The notes under the pieces are model-generated. The model searched no databases. It worked only from the letters and a program-made list of their open reading frames with translations, and was not told the DNA's origin. This document shows, one piece after another, positions 15,751-24,343 of a stretch of 35,931 nucleotides of DNA (the first letter of the stretch is position 1; each line of letters starts with the position of its first letter). This DNA is from Planctomicrobium piriforme (GTDB lineage Bacteria > Planctomycetota > Planctomycetia > Planctomycetales > Planctomycetaceae). The stretch spans positions 1 through 35,931 of the forward strand of contig CAMAVF010000018.1 in the NCBI GenBank assembly GCA_945861445.1, given 5' to 3'. The position numbers and the translations under genes were made by a program.

Positions 15751-18459
15751 CTAATCCCTGTAATCCGGCCGCTCTCGGTCGCGTGCCGCGTCGCGGATCA
15801 GACTGGCGGCCAGGGCCGTCCAGCCGGTCTGATGACTGGCACCTAAACCGCGGCCATTGTCTCCGTGGAAGTATTCGTAGAACAAGACATTGTCGCGCCA
15901 ATACGGATTTTTCGCGTAGCGTTCATCGTCCCCATGACACGGGCGCCGGCCCTGATCATCTTTCAGGAATAACCGCGTCAGGCGAGCGGTCAGTTCGGCC
16001 GAGACCTGGGCCAGATTCAGGAAGTTTTTGGAGCCCACCGGGCACTCGACCTTGAACGTATCGCCATAGAAGTGATGGTAGCGTTCCAGTGCTTCGATCA
16101 GCAGGAAGTTGACCGGAAACCAGACCGGGCCGCGCCAGTTCGAATTGCCGCCAAACAGCCAACTGTCGGATTCACCGGGCAGGTATTCGACCCGCAGATA
16201 CTCGCCTCCGAACTGCACCGTAAATGGTGTATCAGCGTGGGCACGGGACATCGACCTGACCCCGTAAGGAGACAGGAATTCACTTTCATCCAGGACACGC
16301 TGCAGAATGCGCGTCAGCCGTTCGCGCGTGGGAATTCCCAGCAGGAACCGCTTGACATGGCGGGTGCAACCCTCAGTTTCTGAACTCAACAGATGCCGTG
16401 CGAGCTCGGGGCGATTCTTGAGGAACCAATCCATGCGTTTCCGAAATCCGGGCAATCCTGCCAGTGCGCCTTCGTCGATCACACCGACTGCGAAGAGTGG
16501 AATGATGCCGACCATCGAACGAATGCGGATCGGTTGGCTCTTTCCGTTGATATTGAGGTGATCGTAATAAAAACCTTCCGATTCATCCCAGAGACCTGTT
16601 CCACCCAGCGTATTGATTGCGTGGACGATCGCCACAAAATGCTCGAAGAATTTGGAAGCGACGTCCTCATATTCGGGGCTGTCCACGGCCAGTTCCAAGG
16701 CCATCGACAGCATGATCATGCAGTAAAAGGCCATCCAGGCGGTGCCGTCAGCCTGCTCCAGATGTCCGCCCGTGGGCATCGGTTTTGAACGGTCGAACAC
16801 TCCAATGTTGTCGAGTCCCAGGAAGCCGCCCGAGAACAAATTCTGCCCGTTGGGATCTTTGCGATTCACCCACCACGTGAAGTTCAACAACAGCTTGTGA
16901 AACGCCCGCGCCAGGAACTGGCGGTCACGGCGACCACTGCGCCGCGTCATCTTATAGACACGCCAGCAGGCCCACGCATGCACGGGAGGATTGACATCGC
17001 CGAGTGCAAATTCGTAGGCGGGGATCTGTCCATTCGGATGCATGTACCATTCACGCAGCAGTAATAGCAATTGTTCCTTGGCGAAGTGGGGATCCGCTGC
17101 CGCAAACGGGATCATGTGGAATGCCAGATCCCACGCGGCATACCACGGATATTCCCATTTGTCGGGCATGGAAATAATGTCGCGATTGAAGAGATGCTGC
17201 CACTCGTGATTTCGTCCCGCCAGGCGTGCCGGAGACACCGGTGGCTGACCGGGATCGCCTTGCAACCAGTCTTCCACGACATAGTGGTAGAACTGCTTGG
17301 TCCACAGCAATCCGGCTTCGGCCTGGCGAATGACCTGGGCTTCGTCCGGTGTCACGCTTCCAGGCTGCCGCGCGACAAGATACTCTTGGGCTTCGTTGGC
17401 CCGCTTGTCGAACACGCGATCAAACGCAGTTCCGAAGTGTTCTTGCGGCGCCTCATTGGAGGCGAACAGCCGCATTCGCAAGACGACCTCACCCCCCGCA
17501 GGGATATTCAAGGCGTAGTGAGCGGCGGCCTTGGTCCCGCTGGGGTCGGGGCTGATCGCGTCGGTCTTGTCCTGAATCAAATACTCGTGGAACGCATCCT
17601 TGCGATAGGGGCCGATGCTGGGCGCAGCAAAAATGCGTTCGTAGTTGGTTTCGTTCTCGGTAAACAGCCATGGGGGAGACTCGCCGCCCGGTCCGACATC
17701 CGCCGCGTAGGAAAACTCGTTGAGCGTCGCGTGGTAGCAAATCAACGCGGGTCCCCGGCCACCCACAATACGAGGCTTGGTCCAGCAGCCCTCGTGGGTG
17801 CAACCCCACGACCAGGTGTTCCGGAACCAGATTGTCGGCAACACATGCAGCGGGGCCTCAAAGGGACCGCGGTTGGAAATCGTCAGCCGGATCAACAAAT
17901 CGTTCGGGGATCTCTTGGCATACTCGATCTGCACATCGAAGAACTTATCGTCGGCGAAGACACCCGTGTCCCTCAGCTCAAATTCGGGTTCTTTCTTGCC
18001 GCGCCGTTTGTTCTCGGCGACCAGCAAATCATAAGGAAACGGCGCTTGGGGATATTTGTACAAAGCTCGCATATAGGAGTGCGTAGGTGTCGAATCGAGG
18101 TAGTAATACTCCTCTTTGACGTCTTCGCCGTGATTGCCCTCGGGGCCGGTCAATCCGAACAGCCGCTCTTTGAGGATCGGATCTCGGGCGTTCCACAGGG
18201 CGACGCTAAAACAGAGACGGCACTCGCGGTCCGTGATTCCGAACAGGCCGTCTTCACCCCAGCGGTAGGCCCTGCTGCGCGCGTGATCGTGCGGAAAATA
18301 GCCCCAACTGTCGCTATTACCGGAATAATCCTCACGCACGGTCCCCCATTGTCGTTCTGACAGGTAAGGTCCCCAGCGCTTCCAGTTTCCGGCCGGATCG
18401 CGAGCCGCATCGGCGGCCAGCCGATTGCTTTCCGCATCATTTAGTTCAGTGACGGCCAT
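15751..18459 (-). CDS. GH63-like glucosidase (MGH1-type glycoside hydrolase)
   Basis: Large predicted glycoside hydrolase of 902 residues with an (alpha/alpha)6-barrel-type C-terminal half. The N-terminus has the characteristic NWKRWGPYLSERQWGTVRED at 25-44. Conserved blocks follow: LFGLTGPEGNHGEDVKEEYYY, STPTHSYMRALYKYPQ, PTIWFRNTWSWG, and the catalytic-barrel segments WEYPWYAAWDLAFHMIPF and NSNWRGPVWFPVNFLLIEAL. These match a widespread bacterial family annotated as glucosidase, distantly related to eukaryotic processing glucosidase I. The substrate is unknown; an alpha-glucoside or glycerate glucoside is plausible. No signal peptide is evident, so it is probably cytoplasmic. The open frame begins at a TTG (18483). 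I prefer the ATG at 18459, with GGAAAG 8 nt upstream. Confidence 0.85.
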   Translation of the reverse strand: MAVTELNDAESNRLAADAARDPAGNWKRWGPYLSERQWGTVREDYSGNSDSWGYFPHDHARSRAYRWGEDGLFGITDRECRLCFSVALWNARDPILKERLFGLTGPEGNHGEDVKEEYYYLDSTPTHSYMRALYKYPQAPFPYDLLVAENKRRGKKEPEFELRDTGVFADDKFFDVQIEYAKRSPNDLLIRLTISNRGPFEAPLHVLPTIWFRNTWSWGCTHEGCWTKPRIVGGRGPALICYHATLNEFSYAADVGPGGESPPWLFTENETNYERIFAAPSIGPYRKDAFHEYLIQDKTDAISPDPSGTKAAAHYALNIPAGGEVVLRMRLFASNEAPQEHFGTAFDRVFDKRANEAQEYLVARQPGSVTPDEAQVIRQAEAGLLWTKQFYHYVVEDWLQGDPGQPPVSPARLAGRNHEWQHLFNRDIISMPDKWEYPWYAAWDLAFHMIPFAAADPHFAKEQLLLLLREWYMHPNGQIPAYEFALGDVNPPVHAWACWRVYKMTRRSGRRDRQFLARAFHKLLLNFTWWVNRKDPNGQNLFSGGFLGLDNIGVFDRSKPMPTGGHLEQADGTAWMAFYCMIMLSMALELAVDSPEYEDVASKFFEHFVAIVHAINTLGGTGLWDESEGFYYDHLNINGKSQPIRIRSMVGIIPLFAVGVIDEGALAGLPGFRKRMDWFLKNRPELARHLLSSETEGCTRHVKRFLLGIPTRERLTRILQRVLDESEFLSPYGVRSMSRAHADTPFTVQFGGEYLRVEYLPGESDSWLFGGNSNWRGPVWFPVNFLLIEALERYHHFYGDTFKVECPVGSKNFLNLAQVSAELTARLTRLFLKDDQGRRPCHGDDERYAKNPYWRDNVLFYEYFHGDNGRGLGASHQTGWTALAASLIRDAARDRERPDYRD

Positions 18460-18852
18460 CCCGAGCGCTTTCCGAAGTGGCAATTCATGAAGTGGATTGC
18501 GATGAGGGAGTATCGTAGCACGATGCGAAGGGATCGGAAACTTGGGGCGTGGAGGGAGGGGGGAGAATGACTAAATGTCCAAATGGACCGGGGATGAAGT
18601 CCAAATAACAAAGGACCAATGACAAAGGACAAAACATCAATCATGGAACCAATCGTCACTTCAGGCAAATATATGGGTAGGGAAGATCGATGTGGGTATG
18701 CAGCGGTGGATTAGCTCCGTGTTGGGGACCGAACCTGGTAATCTGCGAATCTCGCAACTGGTTTGACGGAATGTGGTTAAATCTCTTGCGGGTGGCGTTT
18801 AAATCGGGTTAAATAAAGGGAATTAGATTTGTTTCTCGTGGAGACGAAACCG
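18460..18852. other. Divergent intergenic region with a 7-bp repeat array
   Basis: These 393 bases separate the divergent GH63-like and DUF1549 genes and should hold both promoters, which I cannot place reliably. The only clear structure is the heptamer array at 18604-18631. Some GTCCAAAT-like words just before it look like decayed units. No gene is seen. Confidence 0.5.
18604..18631. repeat. 7-bp tandem repeat array, 4 units
   Basis: The units AATAACA, AAGGACC, AATGACA and AAGGACA follow without gaps. The array lies about 145 nt upstream of the GH63-like start and 220 nt upstream of the DUF1549 start, so unlike several others it is not next to a stop codon. Confidence 0.8.
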
Positions 18853-21288
18853 ATGTGCGTGTGGCGACCCAGTTGGCTGTTCCTGCAGGTGTCCGTTTTC
18901 AACCTGCTGATCTTCGGAATCGCCTCGTCGGCAGTCCAAGCCGAACTGCGTTGCAGTCCGCCTCGAGTCCAACTGGACCGGCCGGAAAGATCGCAACAAT
19001 TGCTGATCAGCACGACCACCGCCGACGGGCGGCAAGTCGATCTCTCGCGCCAGGTCAAGTATGAGGTGCTGCCTGTCACCCTAGCCGAAGTCGATGCGCG
19101 GGGTTTGGTGCGGCCGCGGGCTGAGGGTGTGGGCGAACTGATCGTTCGTCTGGACAAAGAAGTGATTCACGTGCCGCTGGAGATTACTGGCCTCAATAAG
19201 CCAGTTCCCGTCTCGTTTCAGCACGAAGTCCTGCCGATTCTGACCAAAGCGACCTGCAATGCGGGTGGCTGTCATGGCAAGGCGGAAGGACAGAACGGGT
19301 TTAAGCTGAGTGTCTTCGGATTTGATGCCGCTGCCGATCATTTGTCTCTGCTTCAAGAAAGCCGTGGTCGGCGACTCAATCTGACCGCACCTGAAAAGAG
19401 CTTGTTGCTGCAAAAAGGTGCTGCCATTGTGCCGCATGGCGGCGGTCGAAAACTGGAACGCGGAGACGCTCGTTATCTGCGTCTGCTGCGCTGGATTCGG
19501 GAGGGAGCGAATTACTCGGTTCCGGAAGAGTCAGCCGTCGTCAGTATCGAGGTCGAACCGGCCGAACGGGTCTTGGTTCCGAATGACTTCCAACAATTGC
19601 GAGTCACTGCGGTCGATGCCTCGGGCCGACGATATTGTGTGACGGCCGAATCTGAGTTTGTCTCGAACACCCCCAGCATTGGTGCTGTTGATAGCCGCGG
19701 CCTGGTGCAAGGCACTGACATCCTGGGTGAAGCCGCCATTCTGGCTCGCTATGCCGGACATGTTGCCATTTGCCGGATTACGATTCCCCGCAGCGGTGTC
19801 AAATTCCAGCGTCCACCTGAGAACAATTTCATTGATGGTTTGGTCTGGAACAAGCTGGAACGCCTGGGAATTGAGCCCAGTGGTGAATCGACGGACGCCG
19901 TGTTCCTGCGCAGGGTCTTCCTCGACACAATTGGCCGCTTGCCCACAGTTACCGAAGCTCGCGAGTTTCTCACCAGCAAGGCCCCGGACCGCCGAGCCAA
20001 GCTGATCGACCATTTGTTGCAGACGCCCGATTACGCCGACTACTGGACGATGCTGTGGTCTGATTTGCTGCGAATTGATCAGCAGGCACTGACTCCCGAA
20101 GGAGCCGTCGCGGCATCGCGCTGGGTCCATCGGCAGTTCGCCGAAAACCGCCCGTATGACGCTTGGGTGCGCGAGATCCTGACGGTGCAGGGTGGGTCGC
20201 TCTCAGAAAGCCCCGCTCCGATCTACAAGGCTCTCAACGAGCCCGAAGTCTTGAGCCGTGCCATCAGTCAGCTCTTTCTGGGTGTCCGAATCGAATGTGC
20301 TCAGTGCCATCACCACCCGTTCGAAAAATGGAGCCAGGACGACTACTACGGTTTGGCCGGCTTCTTTACTGGGATGAGTCGCAAGAACATTCCCAACCAG
20401 GGAGAAGTGCTGTTGTCCCGCGGCGGAACGGATTTGAAACATCCACGCACAGGAGTTGTGGTCCCCGCACGGGCCCTGGGTGCTCCGGCGGCCGACTTCA
20501 AGACCATGTCTGACCGGCGCGTAGCGTTGGCCAATTGGATGACGGCTCCCGATAACCACTTCTTCTCGCAGGCCATTGTGAACCGGATGTGGGCTCACTA
20601 CCTGGGCCGGGGACTGGTCGATCCCATTGATGATATGCGTGAGACCAATCCCCCGACGAATCCGCCGCTGTTCACAGCGTTGACCAAGCACATGCAGGAC
20701 GTGAAGTACGACTTGAAAGCGTTCACACGCACGCTGCTGAACTCTCGTGTCTATCAAATGAGCTACGAGCCGGTTGGGTCGAACGCGACCGATCGCCAGA
20801 ACTTCTCGCACGCCTACGACAAGGCGTTGCCTGCTGAAGTGTTGTTGGATGCGGTCTGCCAGGTGTCAGGCGTGCCGGAAAAGTTCAACGGCTGGCCGAT
20901 GGGCTATCGCGCTGTTCAAATCTGGGACAGCCGCATGCCCTCCTACTTCTTCAAAGTGTTTGGCCGTCCCGCCCGCAATACCGTTTGTGACTGCGAACGC
21001 AGCAACGAACCGAGTATCAGCCAGGCACTGCATTTGCTGAATTCTCCCGAGATTGTCAGTAAACTGCACCACCATGACGGAACAGTTAAAAAGATGGTGG
21101 ATTCGATCTCCAGCGACGAAGCTTTGATCGAGGAGCTGTATTTGCTGTCTCTGTCACGCTTCCCGACTGCCGACGAACGTGACTTAACGCTGAAACATCT
21201 GACTGAAAACCGCGAGTTACGCCGCGCGGCGGCCGAAGATATCTTGTGGGCATTAATGAATTCCAAAGAATTTCTCTATAACCACTAA
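18853..21288 (+). CDS. DUF1549/DUF1553 planctomycete cytochrome-like secreted protein
   Basis: Exported protein of 811 residues in a family greatly expanded in planctomycetes. After a signal peptide (about 1-28) there is an Ig-like (Big-2 type) domain at roughly 30-115. A cytochrome-like segment follows with CNAGGCHG at 135-142, then another Ig-like stretch. DUF1549 follows, ending near CAQCHHHPFEKW (482-493), where Cys482 and Cys485 form a CXXCH motif, and then DUF1553 to the C-terminus. The first motif is CX4CH rather than CXXCH. Family members are suspected to be heme proteins tied to polymer degradation, but the biochemical role is unproven. The TTG at 18829 is rejected in favour of the ATG at 18853, which starts the signal peptide and has GGAG upstream. 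The DUF1501 gene follows 22 nt later. Confidence 0.9.
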   Translation: MCVWRPSWLFLQVSVFNLLIFGIASSAVQAELRCSPPRVQLDRPERSQQLLISTTTADGRQVDLSRQVKYEVLPVTLAEVDARGLVRPRAEGVGELIVRLDKEVIHVPLEITGLNKPVPVSFQHEVLPILTKATCNAGGCHGKAEGQNGFKLSVFGFDAAADHLSLLQESRGRRLNLTAPEKSLLLQKGAAIVPHGGGRKLERGDARYLRLLRWIREGANYSVPEESAVVSIEVEPAERVLVPNDFQQLRVTAVDASGRRYCVTAESEFVSNTPSIGAVDSRGLVQGTDILGEAAILARYAGHVAICRITIPRSGVKFQRPPENNFIDGLVWNKLERLGIEPSGESTDAVFLRRVFLDTIGRLPTVTEAREFLTSKAPDRRAKLIDHLLQTPDYADYWTMLWSDLLRIDQQALTPEGAVAASRWVHRQFAENRPYDAWVREILTVQGGSLSESPAPIYKALNEPEVLSRAISQLFLGVRIECAQCHHHPFEKWSQDDYYGLAGFFTGMSRKNIPNQGEVLLSRGGTDLKHPRTGVVVPARALGAPAADFKTMSDRRVALANWMTAPDNHFFSQAIVNRMWAHYLGRGLVDPIDDMRETNPPTNPPLFTALTKHMQDVKYDLKAFTRTLLNSRVYQMSYEPVGSNATDRQNFSHAYDKALPAEVLLDAVCQVSGVPEKFNGWPMGYRAVQIWDSRMPSYFFKVFGRPARNTVCDCERSNEPSISQALHLLNSPEIVSKLHHHDGTVKKMVDSISSDEALIEELYLLSLSRFPTADERDLTLKHLTENRELRRAAAEDILWALMNSKEFLYNH

Positions 21289-21310
21289 CGCAACCAGCAT
21301 AGGTGAGAGC

Positions 21311-22651
21311 ATGAGAGACCGATTTAACAACAAAATTTATCGCGATTGTACCGGAGTCACTCGCCGCCATATGTTGCGGATTGGTGCGAGCGGAATGATG
21401 GCGGGCATGTCTTTACCAGGCCTGATGGCGATGGAGCAGGTCGCCTCCACCGGCTTGGCTGCCCAGGCCAAAGCATGCATCTTCGTATTCCTCGAAGGTG
21501 GCCCGCCGCAGTTGGATATGTATGATCCGAAGCCGGAAGCTCCGATTGAGATTCGTGGCCCGTTCGCGACGATTCCCACCGTGGTGCCGGGAACATTCTT
21601 CAGCGAATACTGCTCGATGTCGGCAAAAGTTGCTGATAAGTTCACCGTGCTCCGCAGCCATAGCCATGCCGATAATGGGCACAGCACCGGTTACCACTGG
21701 GTGATGACGGGCCGTAAAGCGGCATTTTCCGATGGTGAGCATCACATTCCCACCAACGACTTGTACCCCTCACTGGGCTCAATCGTCTCGCGGGAATTGG
21801 GAGCGAAGACCTCGGTCCCTCCCTACATCAACGTCCTCCAGCCGATGTCCGCAGGCGGCCCTGGGTTCTACGGGGCAGAACATGCTCCGTTCGTCATCGA
21901 ATCGGATCCTCAGCAGCCCGATTTTGAAGTCAAGGACTTAAGTGCCATTGATGGTATCGATCCGGCGCGGAATCTCGCGCGTCAGCGGCTGCTGGCTGGC
22001 CTTGAGAAGAAGTTGTCGATGGGGCAGGGGCGTCCGAAAGTCATGTCGACCTACTACGAAAAGGCCCTCGAATTGATTGCCTCGGTCGAAGCGAAGAAGG
22101 CATTTGACATTCAGTCTGAGCCCGAAGCGATTCGTCGCGAGTACGGCGATACACAGATTGGTCAAAGTTGCTTGCTGGCCCGTCGACTTGTCGAATCGGG
22201 TTGCCGTTTCGTGGGGGTGGATGCTCCGGGTTGGGACGTGCATTTCAATTGCTTCCCGAGCTTGAAGACCGACTTGATCCCGTTTGCGGATCGAGCCTTC
22301 GCTACTCTGATCACCGACCTCGAACGCCGCGGAATGCTGGATTCGACACTCGTGATCATGATGGGCGAAATGGGCCGTACGCCGCGCGTCACCAAGGAAG
22401 CTGGCCGCGATCACTGGTCGATGGCCCAAAGCGTCTGCTTCGCCGGTGGTGGCGTGAAGCCTGGTCAGATTCTGGGAGCCACCGATAAACAGGCCGCCTA
22501 CCCAGCCACCGATCCGATCGGTGTGGCAGACATCCTGAAGACGTTCTTCCATCAGATGGGCATCGATTCGACAAAGGAATACCTGACACCATTGGGCCGG
22601 CCGGTGCCGATCCTCGACGGCGGCAAGTTGATTCCTGGTTTGTTGGCATAG
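21311..22651 (+). CDS. DUF1501 (sulfatase-like) secreted protein
   Basis: Protein of 446 residues in the DUF1501 family, which shares the alkaline-phosphatase/sulfatase superfamily fold. The N-terminus has a twin-arginine-like segment [12 protein letters not shown] (17-28) followed by a hydrophobic stretch, suggesting Tat export of a folded protein. Typical family blocks are present: [42 protein letters not shown] and [10 protein letters not shown], with [10 protein letters not shown] close to the C-terminus. The gene follows the DUF1549/DUF1553 gene by 22 nt with its own GGTGAGAG ribosome-binding site. Such pairs are nearly always adjacent in planctomycetes, so they probably act in one process. 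No substrate is known. The purE gene begins 11 nt after its stop. Confidence 0.93.
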   Translation: MRDRFNNKIYRDCTGVTRRHMLRIGASGMMAGMSLPGLMAMEQVASTGLAAQAKACIFVFLEGGPPQLDMYDPKPEAPIEIRGPFATIPTVVPGTFFSEYCSMSAKVADKFTVLRSHSHADNGHSTGYHWVMTGRKAAFSDGEHHIPTNDLYPSLGSIVSRELGAKTSVPPYINVLQPMSAGGPGFYGAEHAPFVIESDPQQPDFEVKDLSAIDGIDPARNLARQRLLAGLEKKLSMGQGRPKVMSTYYEKALELIASVEAKKAFDIQSEPEAIRREYGDTQIGQSCLLARRLVESGCRFVGVDAPGWDVHFNCFPSLKTDLIPFADRAFATLITDLERRGMLDSTLVIMMGEMGRTPRVTKEAGRDHWSMAQSVCFAGGGVKPGQILGATDKQAAYPATDPIGVADILKTFFHQMGIDSTKEYLTPLGRPVPILDGGKLIPGLLA

Positions 22652-22662
22652 TCCGCGCCATT

Positions 22663-23196
22663 ATGTCCAACGAATTGTCACAATCCGCCGCAGCTCCCTT
22701 GGTTGGCATCATCATGGGCAGCCAGTCGGACTGGGAAACCATGCAGCATGCCGCAGACATCCTGAAGCAATTCGGGGTGCCGCATGAATGCCGGGTTGTG
22801 TCTGCTCATCGGACGCCAGTCTGGATGCAGGAATACGCCACGACAGCGGAATCGCGCGGGCTGCAACTGATCATCGCGGGAGCAGGGGGAGCAGCCCACC
22901 TGCCGGGAATGGTGGCTGCTCATACCGTCTTGCCGGTCTTGGGTGTCCCCGTCCAAAGCCACGCGCTCAGCGGGTTGGATTCACTGTTGTCGATCGTTCA
23001 GATGCCCGGCGGAGTTCCCGTCGCGACGCTCGCGATCGGCAAGGCAGGAGCCACGAATGCGGGACTCCTGGCGGTCAGCATTCTCGGAAGCTCACAGCCC
23101 GAGCTGCGAACCAAACTGCATGCCTACAGGCAACAGCAGACCGACAAAGTCCTCGACAACAGTTGGCCTGATGCACCTGCGAATGTACGACTCTAG
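22663..23196 (+). CDS. purE: N5-carboxyaminoimidazole ribonucleotide mutase PurE
   Basis: Purine biosynthesis enzyme converting N5-CAIR to CAIR in the cytoplasm. The 177-residue product has all the family landmarks: [10 protein letters not shown] (15-24), VVSAHRTP with the catalytic histidine His49, [18 protein letters not shown] (71-88), GVPVQS (94-99) and [15 protein letters not shown] (111-125). Length matches class I (bacterial) PurE. The ATG at 22663 lies only 11 nt after the DUF1501 stop, so the gene may be read through from the upstream pair. No purK is in the window. It converges on the next gene with a 25-nt gap. Confidence 0.96.
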   Translation: MSNELSQSAAAPLVGIIMGSQSDWETMQHAADILKQFGVPHECRVVSAHRTPVWMQEYATTAESRGLQLIIAGAGGAAHLPGMVAAHTVLPVLGVPVQSHALSGLDSLLSIVQMPGGVPVATLAIGKAGATNAGLLAVSILGSSQPELRTKLHAYRQQQTDKVLDNSWPDAPANVRL

Positions 23197-23221
23197 CTAT
23201 TCGCTCACTTGGTGACTCGGC

Positions 23222-23599
23222 CTAATCGTCTTCGACAACGCGCACCCGCCGCCGATTGCGGTAATGTGGACCGCGTAACCGGGTATCCCGGGAACCGCGT
23301 TCATCCAGGCCGCCAATCCGACCGGAACAGAGCCGGTGGACGAGTAAGAGAACCAGTGCGCCCCCGACCGCGACTGCGAACCCGATCGGGGTAATCAGAT
23401 CCCGGATCCGATCGCCTCCCGCCCAAGCGTAGAGCGATGCGCCGATGAGTGCCCCACCCAATCCCAGGACCAAGGTCACGACCGCCCCGCCCGGATCGCG
23501 TCCCGGCAGAATGGCCTTGGCAAGCAACCCGCTGACCATCCCGTAGCCGATCCAGGTCAAACCTTCGTGAACATAATGATGGATCGTAATCGGGTCCAT
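23222..23599 (-). CDS. GlsB/YeaQ/YmgE-family membrane protein (transglycosylase-associated type)
   Basis: Small membrane protein of 125 residues. Three hydrophobic segments, each with glycine-rich faces, include LTWIGYGMVSGLLAKAILPG, GGAVVTLVLGLGGALIGASL and ITPIGFAVAVGGALVLLLVH. The GLLAKAILPGRDPGG block and the following GLGGALIG match the GlsB/YeaQ/YmgE family, often linked to stress responses. A basic tail (RDTRLRGPHYRNRRRVRV) of about 30 residues extends beyond the usual family length of about 85. The ATG at 23599 has AGGAG 7 nt upstream on the minus strand, a strong start. The molecular function is unknown. Confidence 0.75.
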   Translation of the reverse strand: MDPITIHHYVHEGLTWIGYGMVSGLLAKAILPGRDPGGAVVTLVLGLGGALIGASLYAWAGGDRIRDLITPIGFAVAVGGALVLLLVHRLCSGRIGGLDERGSRDTRLRGPHYRNRRRVRVVEDD

Positions 23600-23648
23600 G
23601 GCAGAACTCCTGAGGATTGCAGTTCGCGCCGACCGGGCGCAACAAACA

Positions 23649-23671
23649 CGGGCACGGCTTAGCCGCGCCCG
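23649..23671. repeat. Imperfect GC-rich palindrome upstream of the GlsB-like gene
   Basis: Ten-nucleotide arms (23649-23658 and 23662-23671) pair with one mismatch around a TTA loop. It lies 50 nt before the GlsB-like start and 130 nt after the lipoprotein stop, both on the minus strand. It may end the lipoprotein transcript. Confidence 0.45.
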
Positions 23672-23727
23672 ATTTGATCTGGTCGGTTGTTCGTTTCAAT
23701 TCGAGCCGCGTCAGCATCCCGGGAACT

Positions 23728-23762
23728 CGCCAGAGCTCCAGCCTGAAGTCTGGCGACTTCAG
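23728..23762. repeat. Two mutually exclusive hairpins
   Basis: CGCCAGA at 23728-23734 pairs with TCTGGCG at 23749-23755. Alternatively CTGAAGT at 23743-23749 pairs with ACTTCAG at 23756-23762. Only one can form at a time. This may be a repeat remnant or a small switch in the GlsB-like leader. Confidence 0.35.
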
Positions 23763-23799
23763 CCTTCGACCGACGCTGCCGCAGCATCCGCTAATGCAG

Positions 23800-24063
23800 C
23801 TAGTTGACGGGAGCGGGTGCCGGTGCCGGGGCCGTCTGATCGAGACCTTGCTGGCGTAACTTGTACGCTTCCAAGGCTTCAACCTGGCGACTGAGGCGGA
23901 ACTCAGGCCCCATCGGGAAGTATTGGACGTCGTCGTTGAGGTAGTAGGCTGAGGGCAGCGTCTGGCCCCCAATGGTGGTTTGACAGCCCACTGCCGTCAT
24001 CCCCAACAAGGCGCACCCTAACAGTGCGAACCGCTGACCTGCAAACAACTTGTGGATAGCCAT
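23800..24063 (-). CDS. Small lipoprotein, unknown function
   Basis: Encodes 87 residues. A hydrophobic signal (FALLGCALLGMTAVGC) ends at a lipobox-like TAVGC with Cys27 as the probable lipidated residue, so the mature part is about 60 residues facing the periplasm. The mature sequence TTIGGQTLPSAYYLNDDVQY is well structured in composition, and the C-terminus is an Ala-Pro repeat (QTAPAPAPAPVN). The open frame extends upstream to 24102. I chose the ATG at 24063 because it begins at the lipoprotein signal and has a GAGAG 5 nt before it; the adjacent ATG at 24066 is an alternative. I do not recognise a characterised family. Confidence 0.7.
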   Translation of the reverse strand: MAIHKLFAGQRFALLGCALLGMTAVGCQTTIGGQTLPSAYYLNDDVQYFPMGPEFRLSRQVEALEAYKLRQQGLDQTAPAPAPAPVN

Positions 24064-24225
24064 CATAGCTCTCGCTGTGCTTCGAGATTCCGTACCTGCC
24101 AAGAACGGAGCCGGAAAATCCTGAATTTCAGGTTCAACCGCTCCTGCCTAACTCTCATTATCGACCGTCGCAATTCGATTCTTCGGTACAAATCGGCAAA
24201 GTCGGAATAATTCCTACAGAATGAC

Positions 24226-24264
24226 AAAGGCCGACCCGTCCCAAGCAGAGACGGCCCGGCCTTT
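24226..24264 (-). terminator. Probable terminator after the GspE-like gene
   Basis: The arms 24226-24240 and 24250-24264 pair over AAAGGCCG/CGGCCTTT and CCGTC/GACGG with two internal mismatches and a 9-nt loop. It lies 80 nt beyond the stop of the minus-strand GspE-like gene. Only a short T-run (TTT) follows. Confidence 0.6.
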
Positions 24265-24327
24265 CGATCATCGAAACACATTCAACACCAGGACTCACGA
24301 TCCTGGAAAGAGCACCGCCCTGCAGCA

Positions 24328-24341
24328 AAGGACTAATGACA
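24328..24341. repeat. 7-bp tandem repeat, 2 units beside a stop codon
   Basis: AAGGACT and AATGACA end 2 nt before the minus-strand stop codon of the GspE-like gene (24344-24346). In the gene's sense this reads stop, then TTTGTCATTAGTCCTT. Confidence 0.55.
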
Positions 24342-24343
24342 AA

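Noticed and set aside
17071-18360. Open frame of 429 codons on the plus strand inside the GH63-like gene
   Set aside because: Antisense to a strongly supported gene, with a composition typical of an antisense frame and no recognisable domain.
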